Shown here piece after piece: positions 35,335 through 43,281 of a stretch of 58,531 bases of DNA. Where the stretch lies: positions 1 to 58,531 of IMG/VR virus record IMGVR_UViG_3300032297_000473. One strand, given 5' to 3'. Every line of letters begins with the position of its first letter. Position 1 is the stretch's first letter. The position numbers and the translations under genes were made by a program. This DNA comes from a virus. The notes under the pieces were generated by a model. The model was not told the origin of the DNA. It ran no database searches and was given only the letters and a program-made list of their open reading frames with translations.

Positions 35335-37476
35335 ATGAGCAGACCATTGATAATAGGTGTAGTATCTCCTATAGATACAGGATATTATTTATACGGATAT
35401 GGAAACAATGAATTTGGTCAGCTTGCTGACAATACTTCAGGATTTGCATATAGTCCTCAATTTGTAGGATCTGGATATGTATCGTGTAGTATTGGAAATG
35501 TAGATTCTAATTCACCACATACAATTGTAATAAAATCAGATGGAACACTATGGGGGTGTGGTGTTGCAAGCTTTAATACGTTAACATCACAATATAACAC
35601 TCCCCAGTTTTCATTGGTTCAAATTGGAACAGGATCTGACTGGAAAGCAGTTTCAGTCGGATATTATGGTAATTCATTTATAAAAAGTGACAATACTTTA
35701 TGGATTAATGGAGCGTCCATCACACAATCTAGTAGCGGTTCATGGAAAACCATAAAAGAAGGAGTTCTTGGTAGTAGACTGGGTATTATGCAAGATGATA
35801 CCGCATGGGGTTGGGGAGACAATACGTATGGCCAACTTGGTCAGAACAATACAGTATCATATAGTACAGCATCAGTGCAATTCGGAAGTGGATCAACATG
35901 GCAAGTGCTTGATTTTATGAACCACACAATGGCTGTAAAATCAGATGGAACTTTGTGGGCATGCGGACTCAATACAACAGGACAGTTGGGAATTAATAAC
36001 GTTTTAAATCGAAGTTCGCCAGTTCAAGTTGGCACTGCTTCAAATTGGTCGTATGTGGCGTGTGGTAACAGTCATACACTTGCCGTTAAAACAGATGGAA
36101 CTTTATGGGCATGGGGAAATAATTCAACATATGGTGCATTAGGCACAAACAACACAACAAATAGAAGTTCTCCTGTGCAAGTTGGTACTGGATCTGATTG
36201 GCAATATGTAGTTGGTGGATACAATTTTAGTCTTGCTGTTAAAACAAATGGAACACTTTGGAGTTGGGGATTAAATAACATAAACGCAACGGGAATTTAT
36301 GGTAACGGAGCGTTGGGTTTGGGAGACACTGCACACAGAAGTTCTCCGGTTCAAATCGGAACAGCATCCAATTGGACAAAAAATATCAACGCCACTATAG
36401 TGGGTACTGTTGCAATTAATTCTAATAATGAACTCTATACATGGGGGTCTAATCAATACGGATCTCTTGCAGTGCCACTTTCATATCGTTCATCTATGAC
36501 TCAATTATCAACAACAAAATGGACACATCTTCGTGGCGGACAGAATATTAGTCAAGTTGTACCACCGATAGTAATTGCCAGAAAATCCAACGGTACACTT
36601 TGGAATTGGGGGGCAACAAACAATAGTACAGGTTTTAGAAGTTCTCCTGTTCAGATAGGTTCCAAAACAGATTGGACTGGAAAATATGATGTAGGTGGAG
36701 TTACAGCATATGCAATTGATGCTTCAAATAGATTATTTCTTTTGAGTAATGGAGCCGCTTCACAAATAGGAGCACTAACAGACTGGTTTAATGTTGGAAT
36801 GGCAAATAGAAACGGTAACGTCGAAACAGTTACAATAGCGGCTATAAAAACAAATAATACGATATGGACGTGGGGAAATAATACAGTTGGAGAATTGGGT
36901 AATAACAGTGTTGTTTCTACAACTTCTCCAGTTCAACTCGGACTTGATACAAATTGGTCTGCTTCGTTTGGTGGCGAGGGGCATTTTCTTGCACTTAAAA
37001 CAGATGGAACATTATGGGGTTGGGGACTTAATACATCTGGGCAGTTGGGTATAGGTGATATTGTGAATCGAAGTTCTCCTGTTCAAATTGGTACTGGTTC
37101 AAATTGGAGAATTGTTAGCACAAATCAATTGCACACACTTGCGTTAAAAACAGATGGAACACTGTGGGCGTGGGGAAGTAATGCATATGGACAACTTGGA
37201 CAAAACAATATAATAAATAGAAGTTCTCCTGTTCAAATTGGTACTGGTTCAAATTGGACAAAAGTTGGCACTGGTTATGAATGTTCATTTGCTATAAGAT
37301 CAGATGGAACATTGTGGAATTGGGGCGTTCAAAATTTAAATGGAGCAATTGGTGGATATATATCAGGTATATTAGATACAGCTCCTCGTAGTTCACCAGT
37401 TCAAGTTGGTGCTTTAACTGGTTGGGAAACAATCGGCGCAGAACAAATACGATTAACGGTTTTTTTAAAATCATAA
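35335..37476 (+). CDS. RCC1-repeat beta-propeller protein (probable receptor-binding component)
   Basis: The product has 713 residues. It contains about 14 RCC1-type units marked by DGTLWxWGxNxxGQLG and S(S)PVQ(I/V)GTGSxW. Examples are AWGWGDNTYGQLGQNN, LWACGLNTTGQLGINN, LWAWGNNSTYGALGTNN, IWTWGNNTVGELGNNS, LWGWGLNTSGQLGIGD and LWAWGSNAYGQLGQNN. Fourteen units would make two seven-bladed propellers. Several blades are degenerate (LWINGAS, LFLLSNGAAS). Two blades near the 3' end share a 39-bp identical DNA stretch. The N-terminus (MSRPLIIGVVSPIDTGYYLYGYG) carries no secretion signal. Position among fibre genes suggests a surface ligand-binding role; the target is unknown. Confidence 0.8.
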   Translation: MSRPLIIGVVSPIDTGYYLYGYGNNEFGQLADNTSGFAYSPQFVGSGYVSCSIGNVDSNSPHTIVIKSDGTLWGCGVASFNTLTSQYNTPQFSLVQIGTGSDWKAVSVGYYGNSFIKSDNTLWINGASITQSSSGSWKTIKEGVLGSRLGIMQDDTAWGWGDNTYGQLGQNNTVSYSTASVQFGSGSTWQVLDFMNHTMAVKSDGTLWACGLNTTGQLGINNVLNRSSPVQVGTASNWSYVACGNSHTLAVKTDGTLWAWGNNSTYGALGTNNTTNRSSPVQVGTGSDWQYVVGGYNFSLAVKTNGTLWSWGLNNINATGIYGNGALGLGDTAHRSSPVQIGTASNWTKNINATIVGTVAINSNNELYTWGSNQYGSLAVPLSYRSSMTQLSTTKWTHLRGGQNISQVVPPIVIARKSNGTLWNWGATNNSTGFRSSPVQIGSKTDWTGKYDVGGVTAYAIDASNRLFLLSNGAASQIGALTDWFNVGMANRNGNVETVTIAAIKTNNTIWTWGNNTVGELGNNSVVSTTSPVQLGLDTNWSASFGGEGHFLALKTDGTLWGWGLNTSGQLGIGDIVNRSSPVQIGTGSNWRIVSTNQLHTLALKTDGTLWAWGSNAYGQLGQNNIINRSSPVQIGTGSNWTKVGTGYECSFAIRSDGTLWNWGVQNLNGAIGGYISGILDTAPRSSPVQVGALTGWETIGAEQIRLTVFLKS
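37070..37258 (+). repeat. Pair of identical 39-bp segments in the RCC1 gene
   Basis: The stretches 37070-37108 and 37220-37258 are identical (beginning gaagttctcctgttcaaatt). They code for the SSPVQIGTGSNW strand of neighbouring blades and are spaced 150 bp apart, one blade length. Confidence 0.85.
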
Positions 37477-37477
37477 C

Positions 37478-38992
37478 ATGATAACAGATATTTTATTTAC
37501 GGGTATATTATATTCTGGTGAATTTATATTAGAAACTTTATTCGATCAACATTCGATATTAAAAAATATAAAATTTATTAAAAATGAAAACTCTCTAATT
37601 CCAAAAAAAATTAATTTTATTGTAGTTCGTGAAACCGCTGATATTGCGGCATTTATTGTTCACAAAAATCAAATGGAAAATAACTTATATAATTTTTTAA
37701 ACACATCTATTGAAATTATTCAATTAAAACAAAGTTATGCTTTAATAAGCAATTTTTATAAAATGTTGGTTGAAAATAAAAACAATTATTTTATTATTTC
37801 GTATGACGAGTTAATAAATAATCCACAATATATTATGAACAACATTCATAGTATTCTTGGAATTGAACATTTTTCGTATGACACAACATTTTTAAAATAT
37901 ATCTTACAATTGGATTCTAAAAAAATATTATCTGAATTTTATGATGAGTACGATCAAACAACATTTTGGAATTTAAAATATGAAAGTGCAAAACCAATAA
38001 AAGATATTCAATTGCAATTAGATTATGCATTGAATGGAGATTTTGAAAATGCAAAAATGTTAGTTGATAAACTTGAGCGTGAGCAGCCAATGAACCACAG
38101 AGCGGCATTTAATCGTGGATGGTTTAAAATGAAAGAAGGAAAGTTGTTGGAAGGGCATCGATTATTGGATAGAGGTAGATTAATTAATGTTTTTGGAAAC
38201 AATCCAAACTTACCACTTCCTATATGGAATGGAAAAAAATCAGGAACTGTATTATTTTATCTGGAAGGTGGATTGGGAGACCAAATTCATTTTTTTAGAT
38301 ATGCAAACGTTATTAAAAAAATGAATAATGATGTTATAGTTGCGTGTGACGCTGGTTTGGTAGAACTTTTTACAAACAATACTACATGTAAAGTTATTTC
38401 ACATGATCAAATTAGTTATTTTTATAATGTTGATTGTTGGGTTCCTTCTATGTCAGTGATATCTATTTTACAATATGAATATGAAAATATTTCAAATGAA
38501 CCATATATAGATTTTAAAAAAAAATCTATAGATTCAAATAAAATTACGATTGGTTTAAAATGGTCTGGCAATCCGAAATTTGAACATCAACAACATAGAA
38601 AATTTCCACTTGACTTGTTTTTTGAAAGTGTATATAATACTAACTATAATTATATATCTCTTCAACGAGATGAAGAGTCTGATATGTGTCCATCTTGGGT
38701 AGAAAAACAAAATTTAAACACTTGGATGGACACCAAAAATGCAATTGAAAAATGCGACTTGATTATTAGTTCCTGCACATCCGTTCCACACTTATCAAGT
38801 GCAATGGGTGTTGAAACATGGATTCTTGTTCCAATTTTGCCGTATTTTTTATGGGCACTTCCATCAGAAAAAACACCATATTACAAGAACACAACACTAT
38901 TTAGACAAACTAACAAGTCTAATTGGCACGAACCAATGGAAAAAATAAAATTTAAATTAAATGAATTTGACAATTATATTAAGAACACATGA
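37478..38992 (+). CDS. Sulfotransferase-like / TPR / GT9-like glycosyltransferase fusion
   Basis: The product has 504 residues. The N-terminal part (about 1-150) follows the order of bacterial sulfotransferases: ILYSGEFILETLFDQH at the phosphosulfate-loop position (normally PRSGTTLLE), NFIVVRETADIAAF, and YFIISYDELINNPQYIMNNIHSILGI. The loop residues are lost, so sulfotransfer activity is doubtful. A TPR-like helical segment (about 170-235) links to a glycosyltransferase part: LPIWNGKKSGTVLFYLEGGLGDQIHFFRYA, ITIGLKWSGNPKFEHQQHRK, YISLQRDEE, CDLIISSCTSVPHLSSAMG and the VPILPYFLWAL/LFRQ end, a known arrangement of TPR-linked GT9-like enzymes. It probably glycosylates a fibre or a surface component. 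It starts 1 nt after the RCC1 gene stop. Confidence 0.72.
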   Translation: MITDILFTGILYSGEFILETLFDQHSILKNIKFIKNENSLIPKKINFIVVRETADIAAFIVHKNQMENNLYNFLNTSIEIIQLKQSYALISNFYKMLVENKNNYFIISYDELINNPQYIMNNIHSILGIEHFSYDTTFLKYILQLDSKKILSEFYDEYDQTTFWNLKYESAKPIKDIQLQLDYALNGDFENAKMLVDKLEREQPMNHRAAFNRGWFKMKEGKLLEGHRLLDRGRLINVFGNNPNLPLPIWNGKKSGTVLFYLEGGLGDQIHFFRYANVIKKMNNDVIVACDAGLVELFTNNTTCKVISHDQISYFYNVDCWVPSMSVISILQYEYENISNEPYIDFKKKSIDSNKITIGLKWSGNPKFEHQQHRKFPLDLFFESVYNTNYNYISLQRDEESDMCPSWVEKQNLNTWMDTKNAIEKCDLIISSCTSVPHLSSAMGVETWILVPILPYFLWALPSEKTPYYKNTTLFRQTNKSNWHEPMEKIKFKLNEFDNYIKNT

Positions 38993-39731
38993 TGGTAACA
39001 ATGTTCATGAACCAGAACGTTTACGATATTGTGGTGAGTCTAAATCAAAAGTAATGCTTAAATGTGTAAAATCATTACTGGCATCTGTATCAACATTGCG
39101 TAATATCTGTTATAATGTAGTATGGATTGATGATCATTCAAAAGAAAGTAGTTTATCAGAAATAAAATCATATTTTTATGATTACAATATAACTTATGAA
39201 TTAGTTAATCTAGAAAAATTTGGTAATAATGCAAGTATGGTAAAACAACTTGAAATTGCTAAACAATCTACATCTGATTTAGTGTATTTAGTAGAAGATG
39301 ATTATTTGCATTGTAAGAGTGCAGTACCAGAAATGGTTGATTCATATATAGAGTTTAAAAATAATTTAGATTCTGAAGTTGCAATACATCCATTTGATGA
39401 TCCAGATAATTACAAACCTAATTTTATTGAGCTTACACGAATTGTATTGGGGCAAAACAGACATTGGCGATTGAATTGTTATTCTACATTTACATTCATG
39501 TGCAACCCTGATATAATAAGAGAAAATTGGGATTCTTTTTATAAAATGGCATATTTATACATGACTCCTTTTGGAAATGCGTATAACATACACGAAGGAA
39601 CTACTATCAACAAAATATGGAGAGAGAATGTATATTTATTTACACCTATTCCTTCAGTAGCGTTACATATGCAATTTGATGAACAAAAGGATAAGTATAT
39701 AAATTGGAAAAAATGGTGGGAGGAAAATTAA
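38961..39731 (+). CDS. Glycosyltransferase family 2-like protein
   Basis: The product has 256 residues. It opens with the GT-A start LTIILRTHDG, has NVVWIDDHSKESS (nucleotide-binding acidic pair), and SDLVYLVEDDYLHCKSAVPEM in place of the DxD metal motif. The acceptor-side part includes HPFDDPDNYKP and HWRLNCYSTFTFMCNPD. The ATG lies 32 nt inside the upstream glycosyltransferase gene; it is preferred because the GT-A first strand begins immediately. The two overlapping transferase genes probably act on the same glycan. Confidence 0.72.
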   Translation: MNLTIILRTHDGNNVHEPERLRYCGESKSKVMLKCVKSLLASVSTLRNICYNVVWIDDHSKESSLSEIKSYFYDYNITYELVNLEKFGNNASMVKQLEIAKQSTSDLVYLVEDDYLHCKSAVPEMVDSYIEFKNNLDSEVAIHPFDDPDNYKPNFIELTRIVLGQNRHWRLNCYSTFTFMCNPDIIRENWDSFYKMAYLYMTPFGNAYNIHEGTTINKIWRENVYLFTPIPSVALHMQFDEQKDKYINWKKWWEEN

Positions 39732-39732
39732 A

Positions 39733-40287
39733 ATGTATACATTATTATATAATACAGCTACGCAAACGCCGGGACCGATTCGCAATGGTCGATATTTAGT
39801 AGATGGAAAACCCAGTATTCTTCCAGATGATATAGTAGAATTAGAAGTTGAAGAAGATATTATTCCTTCATACAACACAGCTACGCAAAAGTTAGAATGC
39901 TCAGATTATTTTGCTGATTTGAATGATAAAAAATGGAAAAGAACATACACTGTAGTTGATAAAACTCAACAAGAATTAGATGATGAAGCGGCAAATTTAT
40001 TAATTTTACAAAAAGAACAATTATATAATACATTGTTAAACGCAGGATATCAAATTCCAAACACAAACATTAAATTAGCAATAGGAGATACAGATAGAGT
40101 TGCTTGGAATCAACTATTAACATTACTAAATGAAATGTTAAATTTAAATACAATTAATTTAACAACGCCAATCGATATAGTTGATAAAGATGGTGTCGCA
40201 CATCAATTCACTGTTGAGCAAACAAAATCTATTTTGGCAGGACTTGGATATTACTATTATAGTATATGGCTACAGAAAAATACATAA
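39733..40287 (+). CDS. Tail-fibre-assembly-like protein
   Basis: The product has 184 residues. The N-terminal 60 residues are beta (NGRYLVDGKPSILPDDIVEL) with NTATQKLECSDYFADLNDKKWKRTYTVVDKT. The second half is helical with a DUF4376-type flavour (NTNIKLAIGDTDRVAWNQLLTLLNEML ... TIDIVDKDGVAHQFT ... ILAGLGYYYYSIW). Such proteins commonly follow fibre genes and help fibre folding or attachment. Identification is by pattern and context only. Confidence 0.5.
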   Translation: MYTLLYNTATQTPGPIRNGRYLVDGKPSILPDDIVELEVEEDIIPSYNTATQKLECSDYFADLNDKKWKRTYTVVDKTQQELDDEAANLLILQKEQLYNTLLNAGYQIPNTNIKLAIGDTDRVAWNQLLTLLNEMLNLNTINLTTPIDIVDKDGVAHQFTVEQTKSILAGLGYYYYSIWLQKNT

Positions 40288-40331
40288 AATAAAATAAAAA
40301 CTATTTTAGTTTCAAAACTATTATATAAGAT

Positions 40332-40601
40332 ATGAATTCAATTAAATTAGAAGAATCGGAGTTATTATCATTGCAAACTATTCAATCGCGTTATCAAGAA
40401 AAAGTGTTTCAATTTGGACAATTTTACTTGGAACGAATTGCACTTGATGAAAAAATTAAAAATCTTGCTGATGTTGAAAACAAAGCAAAGGAAGAATTTG
40501 CTGTAATTCAACAAGATGAACAAAAATGGATGAATGACATTGCTTCAAAATATGGAGATGGAAATCTTTCTTTGAAAGATGGTACATTTACTCCAAAGTA
40601 A
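40332..40601 (+). CDS. Small coiled-coil phage protein
   Basis: The product has 89 residues. A long charged helix (about 1-70) ends with a short motif KYGDGNLSLKDGTFTPK. That motif closes a small protein family often seen in T4-like phages, with no known function. There is no leader or membrane segment. A terminator follows the gene. Confidence 0.55.
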   Translation: MNSIKLEESELLSLQTIQSRYQEKVFQFGQFYLERIALDEKIKNLADVENKAKEEFAVIQQDEQKWMNDIASKYGDGNLSLKDGTFTPK

Positions 40602-40633
40602 TAAACATCTGTAGTAATAAATTTGTTATAATC

Positions 40634-40666
40634 AAAACCACATAACATATTATGTGGTTTTTTTGT
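40634..40666 (+). terminator. Intrinsic terminator
   Basis: AAAACCACATAA / TTATGTGGTTTT (stem 40634-40645 and 40650-40661) closes a CATA loop and is followed by a T run. Confidence 0.92.
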
Positions 40667-40686
40667 TTTTACAATTTACAATATGA

Positions 40687-40693
40687 TATTTAT
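40687..40693 (+). promoter_or_regulatory. TATTTAT box, 7 nt before the ATG at 40701
   Basis: The box lies just after a terminator and just before a small gene, so it is in the position expected of a promoter. Confidence 0.45.
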
Positions 40694-40700
40694 TTAATAT

Positions 40701-40892
40701 ATGAATATTCACGAAATGTATGATGATAATAATCTAAATCATGTGGAAAGTGGTCCAGATTACGGTCAAACATACATGGGATCAAAAATGACTGTATTAG
40801 CATGGAATATTGAAAATTCCTTTGAATTTGAATATTATGATAATTTTACTTACAATCAAATTATTATAGAACCAATTATTTCAATTGACTAA
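40701..40892 (+). CDS. Small hypothetical protein
   Basis: The 63-residue product is acidic and aromatic-rich (MNIHEMYDDNNLNHVESGPD ... FEFEYYDNFTYNQIIIEPII). No family is recognised. Support comes from an ATG with a TATTTAT box after a terminator and from the open frame. A sigma70-like promoter for the next gene starts within its last codons. Confidence 0.45.
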   Translation: MNIHEMYDDNNLNHVESGPDYGQTYMGSKMTVLAWNIENSFEFEYYDNFTYNQIIIEPIISID

Positions 40893-40914
40893 AATTAAAT
40901 GTTTATGTTATAGT
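40885..40914 (+). promoter_or_regulatory. Sigma70-like promoter upstream of the HAD gene
   Basis: TTGACT (40885-40890), an 18-nt spacer, then TATAGT (40909-40914). Transcription from about 40921 would give a leader of about 60 nt before the HAD ATG. The leader holds a small GTGTGT / ACACAC hairpin (40940-40945 and 40957-40962) followed by a run of T. Confidence 0.5.
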
Positions 40915-40979
40915 GATGTACATATACTTATTATAGTGGGTGTGTCAAGTTTATTTACACACGATGAGTTTTTTTATTT

Positions 40980-41564
40980 ATGATCTATCTACAGGATATT
41001 TTAAAAGAAGTTACAGACGCTAATTTATTAGAGCAAGATTTGAGCCGTATCATATATGTTGATTTGGATGGTGTACTGGTAGATTTTGATCGTGGCTTCA
41101 AAGACATTTCAGACGGAATAGATAAATATGACTATGTTAAAAAGCATGGTGTTGATAAGTTGTGGAAATTAATCAATTCATACGGCCAAGAATGGTGGGA
41201 AAATTTAAATTGGATGCCTGATGGAACAAAACTTTGGTCGGCAATTTCAAACAAAAACGTAAAGGTGCTAACGAGCGGAAGTACTCGTAACACAGGAACA
41301 ATGGCTATCAATGGAAAAAAGAAATGGGTAGCAGATCATTTGGGACCGATTGAAACCATTGTCGTAAACAGTAGCCATGAAAAACAAAAATACGCACGTC
41401 CCGGTGATATTTTAATAGACGATTTATACAGCAACATTAGTGAATGGACTGTAAAAAATGGAATTGGTATTTTGCATCGCAATGCAGAAGAAACAATCAA
41501 TAAATTAAACGATGTTATAAATACTCAAAATGAAACCTACGGTTATAGTTGGTCAAACGTATGA
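40980..41564 (+). CDS. HAD-superfamily phosphatase/nucleotidase with a capsid-targeting-like leader
   Basis: The product has 194 residues. The leader is MIYLQDILKE (L-K-E, E10). The HAD core follows: motif I IIYVDLDGVLVDFD (nucleophile and acid-base Asp pair), motif II VLTSGST, motif III Lys in HEKQKYA, motif IV ILIDDLYSN. The short cap (ISDGIDKYDYVKKHGVDKLW ... WWENLNWMPDG) resembles phage-type 5'-nucleotidases. It is predicted to dephosphorylate a nucleotide or other small phosphate ester. The stop overlaps the nucleotidyltransferase start (ATGA), suggesting the two act together. Confidence 0.82.
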   Translation: MIYLQDILKEVTDANLLEQDLSRIIYVDLDGVLVDFDRGFKDISDGIDKYDYVKKHGVDKLWKLINSYGQEWWENLNWMPDGTKLWSAISNKNVKVLTSGSTRNTGTMAINGKKKWVADHLGPIETIVVNSSHEKQKYARPGDILIDDLYSNISEWTVKNGIGILHRNAEETINKLNDVINTQNETYGYSWSNV

Positions 41565-42265
41565 AAATAAGAATTTATAACAACACTCTGAATCCTGATC
41601 TTTGGCAAGACAGCAACACATTGAAGCCAGAAATCAGAGAAGCTTTATTAAAAATCGCACAAGATTTTTATAAAGAAACGGAATTGGAAGCTCCAATCGA
41701 AGATGTTTATATGTTGGGTAGTAGTGCCAATTATAATTGGAGTCCTACTAGTGACATTGATTTGCATGTTGTTATTGATTTTAAAAAAATCAACAGTGAT
41801 GTTGATTTAACTAAGCAATTGGTAGATGCACTCAAATCTAATTGGAACAAAAATCATAATGTTACAATAAAAGGTCGTAAAGTTGAGGTGTATATTCAAG
41901 ATGTTAATGAAAAGAATAGATCTACTGGTGTGTATAGCGTATTGAACAACAAATGGGTGTTGATGCCACAAAAAATTAGAGTGGTATTAGATAACAAATT
42001 GATTCAACAAAAATATACAAACATGGTATTGCAAATTAAAGAGGCAATACAAGAACAAAATTTAGATAAACTTAAAAACGTATTAAAAATGTTATACAAT
42101 ATGAGAGAAGCAGGATTGAGCAAAACTGGAGAATATAGTGCAGAAAATATTGTATTTAAAACACTAAGAAGCAGAGGATTTATAGATCAATTGAAAAATA
42201 CAGTAAATAAATTGTATGATTCTCAAGTTTCAGTCAAGCAAGAAGATATAAAAAATAATAAATAA
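41561..42265 (+). CDS. Pol-beta-type nucleotidyltransferase
   Basis: The product has 234 residues. The nucleotidyltransferase motif VYMLGSSANYNWSPTSDIDL followed by HVVIDF places the two metal-binding Asp residues after GSS, as in MNT/Pol-beta-like enzymes. A third acidic strand is likely in RKVEVYIQD. The C-terminal half is helical. The start at 41561 is favoured over an in-frame start 12 nt upstream because it overlaps the HAD stop (ATGA). It has no head-targeting leader, unlike its partner. The substrate is unknown; it may transfer a nucleotide to RNA, protein or a small molecule. Confidence 0.72.
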   Translation: MKIRIYNNTLNPDLWQDSNTLKPEIREALLKIAQDFYKETELEAPIEDVYMLGSSANYNWSPTSDIDLHVVIDFKKINSDVDLTKQLVDALKSNWNKNHNVTIKGRKVEVYIQDVNEKNRSTGVYSVLNNKWVLMPQKIRVVLDNKLIQQKYTNMVLQIKEAIQEQNLDKLKNVLKMLYNMREAGLSKTGEYSAENIVFKTLRSRGFIDQLKNTVNKLYDSQVSVKQEDIKNNK

Positions 42266-42289
42266 TTTGTAAAAAAGCATTTTTTTAAA

Positions 42290-42296
42290 TATTTAT
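42290..42296 (+). promoter_or_regulatory. TATTTAT box upstream of the tail tube gene
   Basis: The box lies 36 nt before the ATG at 42333. A Shine-Dalgarno AAGGA sits at 42319-42323, 9 nt before the ATG. This is the leadered arrangement seen for abundant virion proteins here. Confidence 0.5.
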
Positions 42297-42332
42297 ACAT
42301 ATAGAACAATAGAATAATAAGGACAACATACT

Positions 42333-42824
42333 ATGGCAGATCTACTTAATTCAAACGAAATCTTTTTCACAAGTTTTGAACCAAAAGTCAAAAATCGCTT
42401 TATCCTTTATATGGATGGCATTCCTAGCTTTTTGATTTATAAATTTAAACGTCCAACAGTAAAGAGCGAAAAGAAAGTATTGGACCACATCAACATTCAA
42501 CGTTATTACAAGGGTAAAACCACTTGGGATGACGTTACTATGGAATTGTATGATGCTATTGTACCAAGTGGTGCCCAAGCCGTAATGGAATGGGTACGTT
42601 TATCACACGAATCTGTAACAGGTCGTGATGGTTATGCAGATTTCTATAAAAAAGATTTAACAGTTAACGTATTGGGACCAGTTGGCGATAAAGTCGAAGA
42701 ATGGAAATTAGTTGGTGCGTTCATCACAAATGCTGATTTTGGTGAATTAGACTGGAAAGATAGCGGCGAACATTTGAGCGTCAATCTTACGCTTTCTGTA
42801 GATTATTGCGTTCTTCAATACTAA
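42333..42824 (+). CDS. Tail tube protein (T4 gp19-like)
   Basis: This is the subunit of the inner tail tube. The product has 163 residues, the same as T4 gp19. Features include an N-terminal FEPKVKNRFILYMDGIPSFL, then FKRPTVKSEKKVLDHINIQR, KTTWDDVTMELYDAIVPSGA, VMEWVRLSHESVTGRDGYAD and a C-terminal beta hairpin (LSVNLTLSVDYCVLQY). It has a clear Shine-Dalgarno, biased codons and its own terminator, consistent with high expression. Confidence 0.92.
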   Translation: MADLLNSNEIFFTSFEPKVKNRFILYMDGIPSFLIYKFKRPTVKSEKKVLDHINIQRYYKGKTTWDDVTMELYDAIVPSGAQAVMEWVRLSHESVTGRDGYADFYKKDLTVNVLGPVGDKVEEWKLVGAFITNADFGELDWKDSGEHLSVNLTLSVDYCVLQY

Positions 42825-42850
42825 TTTACTGCTGTTCTTTGTTCTATTGG

Positions 42851-42882
42851 AAATCCTCTTGACAAAATCAAGAGGATTTTTT
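42851..42882 (+). terminator. Intrinsic terminator after the tail tube gene
   Basis: AAATCCTCTTGA / TCAAGAGGATTT (42851-42862 and 42868-42879) closes a CAAAA loop and is followed by TTTTTTG. Confidence 0.94.
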
Positions 42883-42891
42883 GTTTTGTAC

Positions 42892-42898
42892 TATTTAT
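42892..42898 (+). promoter_or_regulatory. TATTTAT box, 6 nt before the ATG at 42905
   Basis: It follows the tube terminator directly and precedes a leader-bearing small gene. Confidence 0.45.
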
Positions 42899-42904
42899 TA
42901 TTAT

Positions 42905-43234
42905 ATGAAAATAACCCGCAATTATTTAAAATCTATAATTCAAGAATGCTTGAATGAAATTTTATCGGAGCAAGATATAACAAATCCAGTGGCATCCGAT
43001 CCTAAAGTTCAGATTGCTGTAAAAAATAAAGCGGTAGCAGATAGAAAAGTTGCTGACGCTGAAATAACTGCCTTAAACTTACAAATTAGAAACGCATCAA
43101 ATCAAGAACGTCAAGCGAATGATCCTAAAGAAAAAGAAGCATTACGAGATAAAACCCAAAACTTTAAAGATCAATTAGCTGCTGCTAAATTGCGTAAAAC
43201 AACTGCAAACAAAATGCAAACGGCTGCAAAATAA
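42905..43234 (+). CDS. Small helical protein with a capsid-targeting-like leader
   Basis: The product has 109 residues. The N-terminus MKITRNYLKSIIQECLNEIL has I-I-Q-E and later L-S-E, candidate prohead protease sites. The rest is a charged, Ala/Lys/Gln-rich helix, probably coiled coil. The ATG at 42905 is preferred to an upstream in-frame start, which lies inside the terminator. It is a candidate internal head protein that sits, unusually, in the tail gene block. No family is recognised. Confidence 0.5.
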   Translation: MKITRNYLKSIIQECLNEILSEQDITNPVASDPKVQIAVKNKAVADRKVADAEITALNLQIRNASNQERQANDPKEKEALRDKTQNFKDQLAAAKLRKTTANKMQTAAK

Positions 43235-43281
43235 AATATCTAAAAATTTAAAGTATCGTATATGTATTGTTATAAAATGTT

